64,000 nucleotides of DNA from Microbacterium maritypicum (GTDB lineage: Bacteria; Actinomycetota; Actinomycetes; Actinomycetales; Microbacteriaceae): positions 2,170,001 through 2,234,000 of the forward strand of contig NZ_CP168030.1 of the NCBI RefSeq assembly GCF_041529975.1, written 5' to 3'. The position numbers and the translations under genes were made by a program. Within the stretch, counting starts at the first letter, position 1. Every line of letters starts with the position of its first letter. This document shows, one piece after another, positions 1-9,441 of this stretch. Below the pieces are notes generated by a model, which was not told the DNA's origin, ran no database searches, and saw only the letters and a program-made list of their open reading frames with translations.

Positions 1-2
1 AC

Positions 3-824
3 CGGATCCTGGGACGCGTGCCGAAGGTGACTCCCTCCTCCAAGGTGGTCGGCGACCTGGCCCTTCACCTCGCAGCCGTGAAGGCGGATCCCGCCGACTT
101 CGAGGCCAACCCGGAGAAGTACGACGTGCCGGATTCGGTCGTCGGCTTCATGGCGGGCGAGCTGGGCGATCTGCCCGGCGGGTGGCCGGAGCCCTTCCGG
201 ACGAAGGTTCTCGCCGGACGCTCGGTGCGGCTCGGTCTCACGGAGATCACCTCGGAGGACGAGGCAGCACTCGCCGGAACCAGCGCCGAGCGGCGGACAC
301 GACTGAACACCCTGCTGTTCCCCGGACCGACCGCGGAATTCGCCCAGCGCCGTGAGCTCTTCGGCGATCTCTCCGTGCTCGACACCAGCGACTACCTCTA
401 CGGCTTGGTCGCAGGGCAGGAGCACATGATCGAGATCGATCGGGGAGTGCAGCTCTACGTCGGTATCGAAGCGATCGGTGAAGCGGACGACAAGGGCATG
501 CGGACCGTGATGACGACGCTCAACGGACAGCTCCGCCCCGTGTTCGTGCGCGATCGCTCGATCGTCGTCGACGCGCACGAGGTGGAGAAGGCGGACACCT
601 CTGTTCCCGGGCAGGTCGCGGCTCCGTTCTCGGGGGTCGTGACTCTGAAGGCCGAAGTCGGCGCCGCAGTGCGGGCCGGGGAGCCGGTCGCGTCGATCGA
701 GGCGATGAAGATGGAAGCGGCCATCACCGCGCCCGTCGACGGCGTCATCGAGCGCCATGCGATCGCCGAGACGCAGCAGGTGGATGCCGGAGATCTTTTG
801 GTCGTGATCCGCCCCGCGCACTAA
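3..824 (+). CDS. pyc: Pyruvate carboxylase, C-terminal part (5' end outside window)
   Basis: This is the last ~274 codons of pyruvate carboxylase, which makes oxaloacetate from pyruvate, bicarbonate and ATP to refill the TCA cycle. The reading frame is open from base 3, so the true start lies upstream of the window. The first part (about 190 residues) is the end of the carboxyltransferase/PYC_OADA region (GRVPKVTPSSKVVGD, then the NPEKYDVPDSV stretch). The end is a biotinyl carrier domain with the motif EAMKMEA; the lysine that would carry biotin is codon 708-710. The carboxyltransferase-then-BCCP order in one chain fits pyruvate carboxylase better than a separate acyl-CoA carboxylase subunit. 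Confidence 0.93.
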   Translation, partial: RILGRVPKVTPSSKVVGDLALHLAAVKADPADFEANPEKYDVPDSVVGFMAGELGDLPGGWPEPFRTKVLAGRSVRLGLTEITSEDEAALAGTSAERRTRLNTLLFPGPTAEFAQRRELFGDLSVLDTSDYLYGLVAGQEHMIEIDRGVQLYVGIEAIGEADDKGMRTVMTTLNGQLRPVFVRDRSIVVDAHEVEKADTSVPGQVAAPFSGVVTLKAEVGAAVRAGEPVASIEAMKMEAAITAPVDGVIERHAIAETQQVDAGDLLVVIRPAH

Positions 825-892
825 CCTTGTGCGGGCGAGGCCTGCGCACCATGTGCGCATACCCGAGGCCCGCACAGGCTGGGAGCGAGATC

Positions 893-2734
893 GTGACACC
901 GAAGAACATCACTGACCCCGACGAGAGCCCGCTGGGGGTGCTCGATGAAGCCGCGTCACTCGACACGGCCGGCATCGGCATCCTCGGCGGGACCGCGCAG
1001 GTCAGCGTGACGCTGCCCAAGGACGAGGATGACGACCTCACCGACGACGGGGTCGTCGAGGGAGAGGTGGTCGGCGACCTCGTGATCGACCCTCCCGCTG
1101 CCGTGCAGCCCGCGGTGGCGCCCGCGTCCGCGGCGAAGCCGTTGGCCTCGGGGGAGCCCGCCGTGGAGGCGACCGCCGCTCCGGCCGAGCGTGCGGCCCC
1201 CGCGAAGAAGCCGAAGAAGCAGAAGGCAGCGGCGAAGACCCCGATCCCGACCCCGGTCCCGGCTCCGAAGAAGGTCGAAGATCTCGGGCGTCCGGCGAGA
1301 GGGGTCGACGAGACCGCGGTCGAGAAGCCCGCGGTCGACGAGCCCGAGCCCGAGGCCGAGGTCGTCGAGTCGGCGGTCGTCCACGCCGCCGCGATCGACG
1401 AGGCCCCGGTGTCCTCGCCTCCGCTGGTCCATCCGCGTTCGGAGAACATCATCGATGCCGTGGTCATCGAAGAACCCGACGCCACCGCGCTCGTCGATAC
1501 GCCGGACGACGACGAGCAGTCCGAAGAGGCGGCCACTGCGGAACGCTTCCTCGCCAGAGCGAAGGCCGACGCCGCACCGGCGCCCGCTGCACCGGCGCCC
1601 GCTGCGTCCGTGCCCGCTGCACCGGCGCCCGCTGCGTCCGTGCCTGCCAGAGCGTCCGTCGAGAAGGAGAACAGGTCCGTGTCCACTCCCGATGAGAACA
1701 AGTCCGTCGCCTCCCAGCCCGTCCGACCCGCTCCGCGCGTCGACGTCACGCTCACGTCCAAACGTCTGGACGACCTGGGCGATGCCTCGAGGGAGTCGGC
1801 TGACCTGCTGACCGCCGACCGGCTGCTCGACCCGCACCGGCTCGCGAAGCCCGAACCGGAAGGCGCGTGGAGCCACTTCCTCTATGCCGTCTCCGGGCGG
1901 CGCATCAACATCGGAGACGGACGCCGTGCGCGCGAGCGCAAGGCCCTGTCGGCGCGGATCGCCGCTCCGCTCGCCGGCGGAGCGCGGTTCGTCCCGGTGC
2001 TCTCGCGCAAGGGGGGAGTCGGCAAGACGACGATCACCGCGCTGCTCGGCATGGCTCTGGCCGACGCGCGCGAGGATCGTGTGATCGCTGTCGACGCCAA
2101 CCCTGATCGGGGCACGCTCGCGGAGCGCATCGTGCGTCCGCACCACAGTAAGTCCGTACGCGACCTCGTCCGCATCCATGACGACGTCAAGGGATACCAC
2201 GACATCTCGGCCATCGTCGCCAGGGACGCGACACGACTCGACGTGCTCGCCTCCGACTCCGACCCGCGCATCGCCGAGGCCTTCAGCGACAGCGACTACC
2301 GTGACGTCGCCGGTGTCGCCGCGCACTACTACTCCCTGGTCCTCACGGACACCGGAACCGGCATCGTCCACTCGGTGATGTCGGCGACCCTCGACCTCGC
2401 GGATCAGATCGTCATCGTCTCCGGACTCAGCGTCGACGAGGCCCGGCTGGCCTCCGAGACCCTCACCTGGCTCGAGACCAACGGCTATGCGGAGCAGGCG
2501 CGCGACGCGATCGTGGTTCTCAACCAGTCGACGCCGGGAACCCCGTTGGTGCGACTGAACGAACTCCAGGCGCACTTCGCCACCCGTGCCCGCAGCGTCG
2601 TCCGTGTCCCCTACGACCCGCAGATCGCGGGTGGAGGGACGATCGTGTTCGCGAACCTGCTCCCGGAGACCCGGATCGCCGCCCGAGAGCTGGCGGCACT
2701 GCTGGTCGAGGGCCTGCGGGCGAAGGCTGCCTGA
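893..2734 (+). CDS. Ala/Pro-rich MinD/ParA-like ATPase (EspI-type architecture)
   Basis: 613-residue protein with two halves. Residues 1 to ~320 are low-complexity, rich in Ala, Pro, Glu and Asp, with a short tandem repeat at 1577-1651. The C-terminal ~250 residues are a deviant-Walker P-loop ATPase: [13 protein letters not shown] near residue 370, [10 protein letters not shown] after it, and LTDTGTGI as the Walker B-like strand. A stretch before the P-loop ([16 protein letters not shown]) resembles the linker of mycobacterial EspI-like and other actinobacterial MinD-like proteins. I chose GTG 893 because GGGAGCGAG precedes it; an upstream GTG at 827 would add 22 residues. The gene overlaps def by one base (TGATG). 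Function is unknown; a role in positioning cell-envelope or secretion machinery is inference. Confidence 0.75.
   Translation: MTPKNITDPDESPLGVLDEAASLDTAGIGILGGTAQVSVTLPKDEDDDLTDDGVVEGEVVGDLVIDPPAAVQPAVAPASAAKPLASGEPAVEATAAPAERAAPAKKPKKQKAAAKTPIPTPVPAPKKVEDLGRPARGVDETAVEKPAVDEPEPEAEVVESAVVHAAAIDEAPVSSPPLVHPRSENIIDAVVIEEPDATALVDTPDDDEQSEEAATAERFLARAKADAAPAPAAPAPAASVPAAPAPAASVPARASVEKENRSVSTPDENKSVASQPVRPAPRVDVTLTSKRLDDLGDASRESADLLTADRLLDPHRLAKPEPEGAWSHFLYAVSGRRINIGDGRRARERKALSARIAAPLAGGARFVPVLSRKGGVGKTTITALLGMALADAREDRVIAVDANPDRGTLAERIVRPHHSKSVRDLVRIHDDVKGYHDISAIVARDATRLDVLASDSDPRIAEAFSDSDYRDVAGVAAHYYSLVLTDTGTGIVHSVMSATLDLADQIVIVSGLSVDEARLASETLTWLETNGYAEQARDAIVVLNQSTPGTPLVRLNELQAHFATRARSVVRVPYDPQIAGGGTIVFANLLPETRIAARELAALLVEGLRAKAA
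1577..1651 (+). repeat. Tandem Ala/Pro-coding repeat inside the ParA-like gene
   Basis: A roughly 30-bp unit encoding [10 protein letters not shown] occurs twice in tandem, preceded by an extra APAPA half unit. It lies in frame in the low-complexity N-terminal half of the ATPase gene. Copy number could vary by slippage without breaking the frame. Confidence 0.6.
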
Positions 2735-3225
2735 TGGCGGTTCGTGAGATCCGCATCTTCGGCGACCCGGTTCTGCGCAGCGTCTGCGCACCGATCGACG
2801 AGATCGACGACGGTGTGCGGGCGCTCGTGGCCGACCTCGTCGACACCGTCGAACTCCCCGGACGTGCCGGCGTCGCCGCCCCGCAGATCGGTGTCGCGCT
2901 CCGCGCCTTCAGCTACAACATCGACGGCGACATCGGGTACGTGCTCAACCCCGTCCTCACCGAGGTGCGCGGTGAGCCGCAGCCGACGGGGGAGGGATGC
3001 CTCTCGGTTCCCGGCCTCTGGCACGATGCCCAGCGCTACCCGTGGGCGCGCGTCGAGGGCATCGACCTCGACGGCGAGACCGTGGTGCTCGAGGGCGAGG
3101 GGCTGCTCGCCCAGGCGCTGCAGCACGAGACCGATCACCTCGACGGCAAGCTGTTCCTGACGCGTCTCGACCCGGAGACCCGCAAGATCGCCATGCGCGA
3201 GGTCCGCGAGAGCGCCTGGTTCTGA
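2734..3225 (+). CDS. def: Peptide deformylase
   Basis: 163-residue peptide deformylase, which removes the N-formyl group from nascent proteins in the cytoplasm. All three family motifs are present: GVAAPQIG (about residues 46-53), EGCLSVPG (about 87-94, with the metal-binding Cys) and QHETDHLDG (about 130-138, HExxH-type with T in the third position). Length is normal for the type used in actinobacteria. Its ATG overlaps the stop of the ParA-like gene by one base, so the two are probably co-transcribed and translationally coupled. A strong hairpin follows. Confidence 0.95.
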   Translation: MAVREIRIFGDPVLRSVCAPIDEIDDGVRALVADLVDTVELPGRAGVAAPQIGVALRAFSYNIDGDIGYVLNPVLTEVRGEPQPTGEGCLSVPGLWHDAQRYPWARVEGIDLDGETVVLEGEGLLAQALQHETDHLDGKLFLTRLDPETRKIAMREVRESAWF

Positions 3226-3230
3226 ACATA

Positions 3231-3266
3231 CGAAGAAGGGCCCCGCGCGAGCGGGGCCCTTCTTCG
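3231..3266. terminator. Bidirectional terminator between def and fadD
   Basis: Perfect 16-bp inverted repeat (3231-3246 and 3251-3266) with a GCGA tetraloop and GAAGAAGGGCC arms. It lies between the convergent def and fadD genes, and the A/T-richer outer arm gives a U-rich run for either strand. Confidence 0.85.
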
Positions 3267-3287
3267 TGAAGATAGTCCGTCGGAGCG

Positions 3288-5120
3288 TCAGCCGCCGATC
3301 GCCACGTTGGTCGTGGCGACGGGCTCGTCGTAGATCGCGGCGATCTCGTCGGCGAAGTCGTTCATGATGACGTTGCGCTTGATCGAGAGCTTCGGCGTCA
3401 GGTGACCGGAAGCCTCCGTCCACTCCGAGTCGAGGATCGTGAATTTCCGGATCGACTCGGCACGCGAGACGTGGGCGTTCGCGATGTCCACCGCTCGCTG
3501 CACCTCGGCACGGACAGCGGCGTTCTTGGACGCGTCCTCGAGCGACATCTTCGCCTCGAGGCCGTTGTTCGCGAGCCACGTCGGGAGCATCTCGGGGTCG
3601 AGGGTGACGAGCGCCGAGATGAACGGACGCTGGTCGCCCACCACGACGACCTGTCCGATGATCGGGTTGGCGCGGATCGGGTCCTCGAGTGCTGCGGGAG
3701 CGACGTTCTTGCCGCCGGCGGTGACGATGATCTCCTTCTTGCGTCCGGTGATCGTGAGGAAGCCCTCGGAGTCGAAGCTGCCGATGTCACCGGTGTGGAA
3801 CCAGCCGCCCTCGCTGAAGGCTTCCGCCGTCGCTTCGGGGTTGTTCCAGTACTCCTTGAACACGTTGATGCCGCGCACTTCGATCTCGCCGTCGTCGGCG
3901 AGGCGCACGCCCACACCCGGGAGCGCAGGGCCGACGGTCCCGATCTTGGACTTGTCCGCCAGGTTCACCGTCGCGGGTGCCGTCGTCTCGGTGAGACCGT
4001 ATCCCTCGAGGATGACCACGCCGAGGCTGTGGAAGAAGTGACCCAGCCGCGAGCCCAGGGGAGCGGAGCCCGAGACGGCATACACGACGTTGCCGCCCAT
4101 CGCCTCGCGGAGCTTGCTGTACACGAGCTTGTTGAAGAGGGCGAACTTGAGCTTCATCCCGAACGGGATCTTCTTGCCCGCCTCCAACAGCTTCGAGTGC
4201 TCGATGGCGACGTCGGCCGCGGCGCGGAAGATCTTGCCCTTGCCCCCGGCCTCGGCCTTCTGCTCGGCGGAGTTGTACACCTTCTCGAACACGCGGGGCA
4301 CGGCGAGAAGGAAGGTGGGCTTGAACGACCCGAGCGCGGGCAGGAGCTGGCGCGTGTCCGGCTGGTGACCGGTGCGCACCCCGGCGTGGATGTCGAGGAT
4401 CGAGATGAAGCGCGCGAACACGTGCGCCGTGGTGATGAAGAGCAGCGTGGAAGCGCCGGGGGTCTGTACGACGGCGTCGAGCGCCTTGGCCGAGTTGCGG
4501 GACAGCTCGACGAAGTTGCTGTGCGTGAGCACGCACCCCTTCGGCCGCCCGGTCGAGCCGGAGGTGTAGATGAGTGTCGCGATGTCGGAACCGACGGCGA
4601 GGGTACGGCGTCGTTCGATCTCCGCGTCGGTCACCGAGGCGCCCTGAGCGGTCAGGGTGTCGATGGCGCCGAGGTGCAGCTGCCAGACCTCGCGGAGCAG
4701 CGGCAGGTCCCCGCGCACCTCATCGACGCGTGCGAAGTGCTCGGAGGTCTCCACGATCAGAGCGATCGCACCGGAGTCTTCGAGGATCCACTGGATCTGC
4801 GACGGCGAGCTGGTCTCGTAGATCGGCACCATCACCGCGCCGGCGTAGAAGAGCGCGAAATCCACGAGCGTCCACTCGTACGTCGTGCGTGCGAGGAAGC
4901 CGACCTTCTCGCCGGGCTGGATGCCGGCCGCGGCGAAGCCCTTCGCCAGAGCGACGACGGCCGTCTGGAAGTCGGCTGCGGAGATGTCGCGCCAGCCGTC
5001 GCCGTCGGGCACGGAGAAGAGCGCACGATCCGGAGTGGCTTCGACGCGCTTCACCAGCAGGTCGGCGACGTTCGCGTCGGGATCGGCGGGGACGATCGCG
5101 GGGACTTCAAACTGGACCAC
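3288..5120 (-). CDS. fadD: Long-chain fatty-acid--CoA ligase (FadD15-like)
   Basis: 610-residue AMP-forming ligase of the ANL superfamily, which activates long-chain fatty acids to acyl-CoA through an acyl-adenylate. The AMP-binding P-loop YTSGSTGRPKG is at residues 185-195; GYGLTETT and the hinge motif GFLTITGRKKEIIVTAGGKN follow, then the mobile C-terminal domain. Length is that of the FadD15 type. The start is GTG 5120, with AAGGAG seven bases upstream. A possible -10 (TACACT, minus strand 5166-5161) lies further upstream. It converges on def and diverges from plsC; acyl-CoA supply for the neighbouring acyltransferase is plausible but inferred. Confidence 0.93.
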   Translation of the reverse strand: MVQFEVPAIVPADPDANVADLLVKRVEATPDRALFSVPDGDGWRDISAADFQTAVVALAKGFAAAGIQPGEKVGFLARTTYEWTLVDFALFYAGAVMVPIYETSSPSQIQWILEDSGAIALIVETSEHFARVDEVRGDLPLLREVWQLHLGAIDTLTAQGASVTDAEIERRRTLAVGSDIATLIYTSGSTGRPKGCVLTHSNFVELSRNSAKALDAVVQTPGASTLLFITTAHVFARFISILDIHAGVRTGHQPDTRQLLPALGSFKPTFLLAVPRVFEKVYNSAEQKAEAGGKGKIFRAAADVAIEHSKLLEAGKKIPFGMKLKFALFNKLVYSKLREAMGGNVVYAVSGSAPLGSRLGHFFHSLGVVILEGYGLTETTAPATVNLADKSKIGTVGPALPGVGVRLADDGEIEVRGINVFKEYWNNPEATAEAFSEGGWFHTGDIGSFDSEGFLTITGRKKEIIVTAGGKNVAPAALEDPIRANPIIGQVVVVGDQRPFISALVTLDPEMLPTWLANNGLEAKMSLEDASKNAAVRAEVQRAVDIANAHVSRAESIRKFTILDSEWTEASGHLTPKLSIKRNVIMNDFADEIAAIYDEPVATTNVAIGG

Positions 5121-5256
5121 GGCAGCTCCTTCGGTACCGGTCGGGCACGGGTGTCCTTCGAGTGTAGGGCATGGAATCGGGTCGCGCCCGAGGTGAGACT
5201 CAGTCGCTCCTGAGGTCGAGAACGCGAGAACTCCGAGGCACGGGGCGCGGCGGCGC

Positions 5257-5262
5257 TAGACT
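5257..5262 (+). promoter_or_regulatory. -10 box of plsC (near-leaderless)
   Basis: TAGACT ends eight bases before the plsC ATG, so the predicted transcript start falls one or two bases before the start codon. No Shine-Dalgarno sequence is visible. Confidence 0.55.
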
Positions 5263-5270
5263 TCACCTCG

Positions 5271-5960
5271 ATGTTCTACTGGCTGATGAAGTACGTCGTT
5301 ATCGGCCCCGTGGTCAAGGGTGTCTTCCGCCCCTGGATCGTGGGGCGGAACAACGTGCCCGCGAACGGTGCGGCGATCCTCGCGAGCAACCACCTCTCCT
5401 TCGCCGATTCCATCTTCCTGCCGCTGGTCATCGACCGGTCGATGTCCTTCCTCGCGAAGAGCGACTACTTCACCGGGCGCGGACTCAAAGGCTGGGCGAC
5501 GAAGTTCTTCATGAAGGCCACCGGTCAGATCCCGATCGACCGGTCCGGCGGCAAGGCCTCGGAGGCCTCCCTGAACACGGGGCTTCAGGTGCTCGGCGGT
5601 GGCGACCTGCTCGGCATCTACCCCGAGGGCACGCGCAGCCCCGACGGCAAGCTGTACCGCGGTCGAACGGGCATCGCCCGGATGGCGCTCGAGGCGAAGG
5701 TCCCCGTGGTCCCCGTGATCATGGTCGACACCGACACGGCCATGCCGATCGGCAGGCGCCTGCCGCGCATCGTGCGCGTCGGCATCGTGATCGGGGAGCC
5801 TCTCGACTTCTCCCGGTACGCCGGCATGGAGAACGACCGCTACATCCTCCGATCGGTCACCGACGAGATCATGGTGGCCCTGCAGCGCCTCGGCGAGCAG
5901 ACCTACGAGGACGTCTACGCGTCGACGGTCAAAGACCGCCTCCCGACCCGCGTCACATAG
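5271..5960 (+). CDS. plsC: 1-acyl-sn-glycerol-3-phosphate acyltransferase
   Basis: 229-residue membrane-associated acyltransferase that transfers a fatty acyl group to lysophosphatidic acid to give phosphatidic acid. It has the HX4D motif NHLSFAD (H41, D46), the YPEGTRSPDG substrate-binding motif near residue 120, and a hydrophobic N-terminus. Length is typical. The start ATG has no ribosome site but a TAGACT box just upstream, as expected for a leaderless transcript. It diverges from fadD and precedes aroG by 48 bases; aroG has its own -10. Confidence 0.92.
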   Translation: MFYWLMKYVVIGPVVKGVFRPWIVGRNNVPANGAAILASNHLSFADSIFLPLVIDRSMSFLAKSDYFTGRGLKGWATKFFMKATGQIPIDRSGGKASEASLNTGLQVLGGGDLLGIYPEGTRSPDGKLYRGRTGIARMALEAKVPVVPVIMVDTDTAMPIGRRLPRIVRVGIVIGEPLDFSRYAGMENDRYILRSVTDEIMVALQRLGEQTYEDVYASTVKDRLPTRVT

Positions 5961-5995
5961 CCCTCGGCGCGCGTCTGGGCAGTACGCGCGACCAC

Positions 5996-6001
5996 TAGGC
6001 T
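5996..6001 (+). promoter_or_regulatory. -10 box of aroG (leaderless)
   Basis: TAGGCT with seven bases between its last T and the ATG at 6009. The predicted transcript would begin at the start codon. Confidence 0.6.
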
Positions 6002-6008
6002 GGAACGC

Positions 6009-7349
6009 ATGCTCCCGCACCACATCGAAGCCCTTGATGCATGGCGCTCGCTTCCCATCAAGCAGCAGCCGCAGTGGCCCGACGCGGACCGCGTCGCCGA
6101 CGTCTCCCGTCAGATCGCAGGCCTCCCGCCGCTGGTGTTCGCGGGTGAGGTCGACAACCTCCGCGAGCGCCTCGCGCGCGCCGCCTCCGGGCAGGCGTTC
6201 CTCCTGCAAGGCGGAGACTGCGCCGAGACCTTCGCGGGAGCGACGGCCGAGCAGATCCGCAATCGCATCAAGACGGTGCTGCAGATGGCCGTGGTGCTGA
6301 CCTACGGTGCGTCGATGCCGATCGTCAAGATGGGCCGCATGGCCGGTCAGTTCGCCAAGCCGCGCTCCAGCGACAACGAGACGCGTGGCGAGGTCACCCT
6401 GCCCGCGTACCGCGGCGACATCGTGAACGGCTATGACTTCACCGAGGGATCCCGCACGGCGGACCCTGCTCGTCTCCTGCAGGGGTACCACACGGCGGCA
6501 TCCACGCTGAACCTGATCCGTGCGTTCACGCAGGGTGGGTTCGCCGACCTCCGCGAGGTGCACTCGTGGAACAAGGGCTTCGCGCAGAACCCGGCCAACC
6601 AGCGTTACGAGCGCATGGCGGCCGAGATCGACCGTGCGATCAAGTTCATGGAGGCGGCGGGTGCCGACTTCGATGAGCTCAAGCGAGTGGAGTTCTTCAC
6701 CGGCCACGAGGGCCTGCTGATGGACTACGAGCGTCCGATGACGCGCATCGACTCGCGCACCGACACCCCGTACAACACCTCCGCGCACTTCCTCTGGATC
6801 GGCGAGCGCACGCGGGAGCTCGACGGCGCGCACGTCGACTACTTCTCCAAGATCCGCAACCCGATCGGAGTGAAGCTCGGACCGACGACGACGCCCGAGA
6901 CCGCGCTCGCCCTGATCGACAAGCTCGACCCCGAGCGTGAGCCCGGTCGGCTCACCTTCATCACGCGGATGGGTGCGGGCAAGATCCGCGACGCTCTGCC
7001 GCCGCTGCTCGAGGCCGTCCGTGACTCCGGGGCGCAGCCGCTGTGGGTCACCGACCCGATGCACGGCAACGGCATCACCACGCCGACCGGATACAAGACC
7101 CGTCGCTTCGACGACGTCGTCGACGAGGTGCGCGGCTTCTTCGAGGCGCACCGTGCGGTCGGCACGTTCCCGGGCGGGATCCACGTCGAGCTCACCGGGG
7201 ACGACGTCACCGAGTGCCTCGGCGGGTCCGAGCAGATCGACGAGGCCGCGCTGGCGACCCGCTACGAGAGCCTGTGCGACCCGCGCCTGAACCACATGCA
7301 GTCGCTGGAGCTGGCGTTCCTCGTGGCCGAGGAGCTCGAGAAGCGCTGA
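6009..7349 (+). CDS. aroG: Class II 3-deoxy-7-phosphoheptulonate (DAHP) synthase
   Basis: 446-residue class II (plant/mycobacterial-type) DAHP synthase. It condenses phosphoenolpyruvate with erythrose 4-phosphate in the first step of the shikimate pathway. Family marks are LLQGGDCAE (metal-binding C71), KMGRMAGQFAKPRS, HEGLLMDYE, and DPMHGNGI with the QSLELAFL end. Length fits the Rv2178c family. The order plsC-aroG-PknL-like kinase resembles M. tuberculosis. In that organism chorismate mutase AroQ can control this enzyme, but no such gene is in this window. Transcription is probably leaderless. Confidence 0.95.
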   Translation: MLPHHIEALDAWRSLPIKQQPQWPDADRVADVSRQIAGLPPLVFAGEVDNLRERLARAASGQAFLLQGGDCAETFAGATAEQIRNRIKTVLQMAVVLTYGASMPIVKMGRMAGQFAKPRSSDNETRGEVTLPAYRGDIVNGYDFTEGSRTADPARLLQGYHTAASTLNLIRAFTQGGFADLREVHSWNKGFAQNPANQRYERMAAEIDRAIKFMEAAGADFDELKRVEFFTGHEGLLMDYERPMTRIDSRTDTPYNTSAHFLWIGERTRELDGAHVDYFSKIRNPIGVKLGPTTTPETALALIDKLDPEREPGRLTFITRMGAGKIRDALPPLLEAVRDSGAQPLWVTDPMHGNGITTPTGYKTRRFDDVVDEVRGFFEAHRAVGTFPGGIHVELTGDDVTECLGGSEQIDEAALATRYESLCDPRLNHMQSLELAFLVAEELEKR

Positions 7350-7355
7350 CGCTGT

Positions 7356-7400
7356 AGACGAAGAGGGGGCCGGAATCGCATTCCGGCCCCCTCTTCGTCT
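7356..7400. terminator. Bidirectional terminator between aroG and the PASTA kinase gene
   Basis: Perfect 21-bp inverted repeat (7356-7376 and 7380-7400) with a 3-base loop. A GGGGGCC/GGCCCCC core and A-rich/T-rich outer arms let it act for both convergent genes. Confidence 0.88.
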
Positions 7401-7408
7401 GTTCGGCC

Positions 7409-9364
7409 TCAGCCGGAGAAGCTCATCGTGAGGGTGATGGTCGTACCCTTGCGCTGGGCGTCGGTCGGGCTGTACGACTCGACCTTGGTGTTCTCGTTGG
7501 CGAAGAGATCCCACACCGAATCCGGGAGTCCGGTGCCGCTCGTGTACGACCACTTGAAGCCGGCGTCGTTCAGCGCGCGCGTCGCCTCGTCACGGGTCTT
7601 TCCGGACACATCGGGCACGTCGAACAGCGGGGGACCCTCGGAGATGATGAGCTGCACGGTCTCGCCCGGGCGCCAGGCGCCTTCCGTCGGCCGGTCGGCG
7701 ATCCCGATGACCCGGTCCTTCCCGATGCCGTCGCTGGTCTGGTAGAGGCTGTCCGGGTTGACCTTCAGCCCCTTGCCCGTGAGCGCGTCCGTGGCCTGGG
7801 CGACGCTGAGGTCGCTGACATCGGGGACCGCGCCGCGCGACACCTGGATCGTCGCCGTGTCGGTCTCATGTACCGTGCAGCCCTCGGCGCAGCCGAATGC
7901 GTCTCCGCCGTCGCGCGGTGTTATGCGGACGTTGATGACCTTGCCGTCGTCGAGGTCACCGAAGTATTCCTCGTCGTCCGTGAGTTCGAGGTTGGCCGCC
8001 TGCAGCGCCGCGCGGACGTCGTCCGACGCCACGCCGGCGACCGGGGCGATGTCGTGGGATGCAGGACCCGACGACACCACGACCGTGACGGTCGTCCCCT
8101 TGTCGAGGCGGGCACCTTCTTCGGGGTCGGTCTCTATCACCGCACCGGCCTCGACATCGACGGAAGGCTCGTCCTTCTGCGTCGGGACGAACCCGGCGTC
8201 GACCAGGAGGGCCGCGGCCTCGTCGTACGTCTTGCCGGCGACACCCGGCATGGCGATCAGTGAGCCGGGGCCGGATCCGAACCACCAGCCCACACCGCCG
8301 GCGAGCACCGCCAACAGCAGCACCAGTGTCAGGAGGAACGCTCCGCGGGCCCGGCGCTTCGACGCTCGGCGTCGAAGGAGCGTCGCGTTGTCGATCTCGG
8401 CAGGGACCGGTGCAGTCGGATCCGCGATGACCATCGTCCCCGGCATCACCTTGGTGAGGTCTCCGGAGTCGGCATGGCTGTGTTGCGGAGCGGTCGCTCT
8501 CGCTGCGGTCGGGGTGACACCGAGTTCGCGCTCGATGGCACGCAGGCGCTCGAGCATCTGCTGGGCGTCGTCCGGTCGCTCGTCGGGAGACTTCTCCGTC
8601 GCCCAGAGCACGAGTTCGTCGAGCTGTTCCGGCACGGCGGGGTTGCGCACGCTCGGACGCGGCACCGACTCGGTGGCGTGCTGGAACGCGATCTGCATGG
8701 GCTGCTCGCCCTTGTAGGGCTGCTCGCCGACGAGCATCTCGTACAGCATTATGCCGAGGGCATAGATGTCGCTGCGGGCGTCCGCGGTCCCACGGGTCAC
8801 CAGCTCCGGGGCGAGGTAGGCGATCGTCCCGAGCAGCTGCTGCCCGGTCGCCGTGTTCGCCGTGGTCGCTCTGGCCAGCCCGAAGTCGCCGATCTTGATG
8901 CGCCCGTCCTCCGCGAGGAGCACGTTCTCCGGCTTGACGTCGCGGTGCACGATTCCGGCGCGATGCGCGGCCGAGAGCCCGGCGAGGATCGCATCCATGA
9001 TCGTGATCGTCTGCGGGATGGTGAGTCGTTTCTGCTCACGCAGCAGCTCGCGCAGGGTGATGCCGGGCAGATACTCCATCACGAGGTAGGCGAGTTCGCC
9101 GTCCTGCCCCTGATCGAAGACGTTGACGACGTGTGGATCCGCCAGCCTGGCGGCTGCGCGGGCCTCCTGGATGAAGCGGCTCTGGAACGCCGAATCGTCG
9201 CTGAGGTGGGCGTGCATGACCTTGAGCGCGATGCGCCGCTCGAGGCGGAGGTCGGTGGCGACGTAGACCGTCGCCATCCCTCCGCGCGCGATCCGAGCAC
9301 GGACGCGGTAGCGACCGTCGACAAGCCGCCCGATGAGGGGGTCGGCCTGCTGATTGGTCGTCAC
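7409..9364 (-). CDS. PASTA-domain Ser/Thr protein kinase in the PknL position
   Basis: 651-residue transmembrane kinase. Residues ~17-275 are a complete Hanks-type kinase: glycine loop ARGGMATVY, ATP lysine in IALKVMHAH, catalytic loop HRDVKPENV, DFGLARATT and the APE motif YLAPELVTRG. One membrane helix (about 340-362, GAFLLTLVLLLAVLAGG) is followed by four extracellular PASTA-like repeats to the end; these domains bind muropeptide or lipid II in known kinases. The second repeat holds a Cys pair (GCAEGC). Next to the aroG, LysM and Rv2175c-like genes it sits where M. tuberculosis has pknL, which I recall as lacking PASTA repeats. It probably links wall status to cytoplasmic targets. Confidence 0.9.
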   Translation of the reverse strand: MTTNQQADPLIGRLVDGRYRVRARIARGGMATVYVATDLRLERRIALKVMHAHLSDDSAFQSRFIQEARAAARLADPHVVNVFDQGQDGELAYLVMEYLPGITLRELLREQKRLTIPQTITIMDAILAGLSAAHRAGIVHRDVKPENVLLAEDGRIKIGDFGLARATTANTATGQQLLGTIAYLAPELVTRGTADARSDIYALGIMLYEMLVGEQPYKGEQPMQIAFQHATESVPRPSVRNPAVPEQLDELVLWATEKSPDERPDDAQQMLERLRAIERELGVTPTAARATAPQHSHADSGDLTKVMPGTMVIADPTAPVPAEIDNATLLRRRASKRRARGAFLLTLVLLLAVLAGGVGWWFGSGPGSLIAMPGVAGKTYDEAAALLVDAGFVPTQKDEPSVDVEAGAVIETDPEEGARLDKGTTVTVVVSSGPASHDIAPVAGVASDDVRAALQAANLELTDDEEYFGDLDDGKVINVRITPRDGGDAFGCAEGCTVHETDTATIQVSRGAVPDVSDLSVAQATDALTGKGLKVNPDSLYQTSDGIGKDRVIGIADRPTEGAWRPGETVQLIISEGPPLFDVPDVSGKTRDEATRALNDAGFKWSYTSGTGLPDSVWDLFANENTKVESYSPTDAQRKGTTITLTMSFSG

Positions 9365-9441
9365 GTCAGAATTCTATTGAGAACTGCCTGAAAGACAGGG
9401 GAGCGGCTCACCTCTCGGCCCTGCGGATTTTATGGAAGTGG

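Noticed and set aside
1577..1651. Direct repeats considered as a CRISPR array
   Set aside because: The units are adjacent without unique spacers and encode an in-frame Ala/Pro repeat inside a gene.
956..2791. A 611-codon minus-strand frame opposite the ParA-like gene
   Set aside because: Its Gly/Arg-rich translation mirrors the Ala/Pro codons of the plus-strand gene, and there is no start signal.
5256..7553. A 765-codon minus-strand open frame opposite plsC and aroG
   Set aside because: Compositional shadow of two conserved genes; its protein is low-complexity and it runs through a perfect bidirectional terminator.
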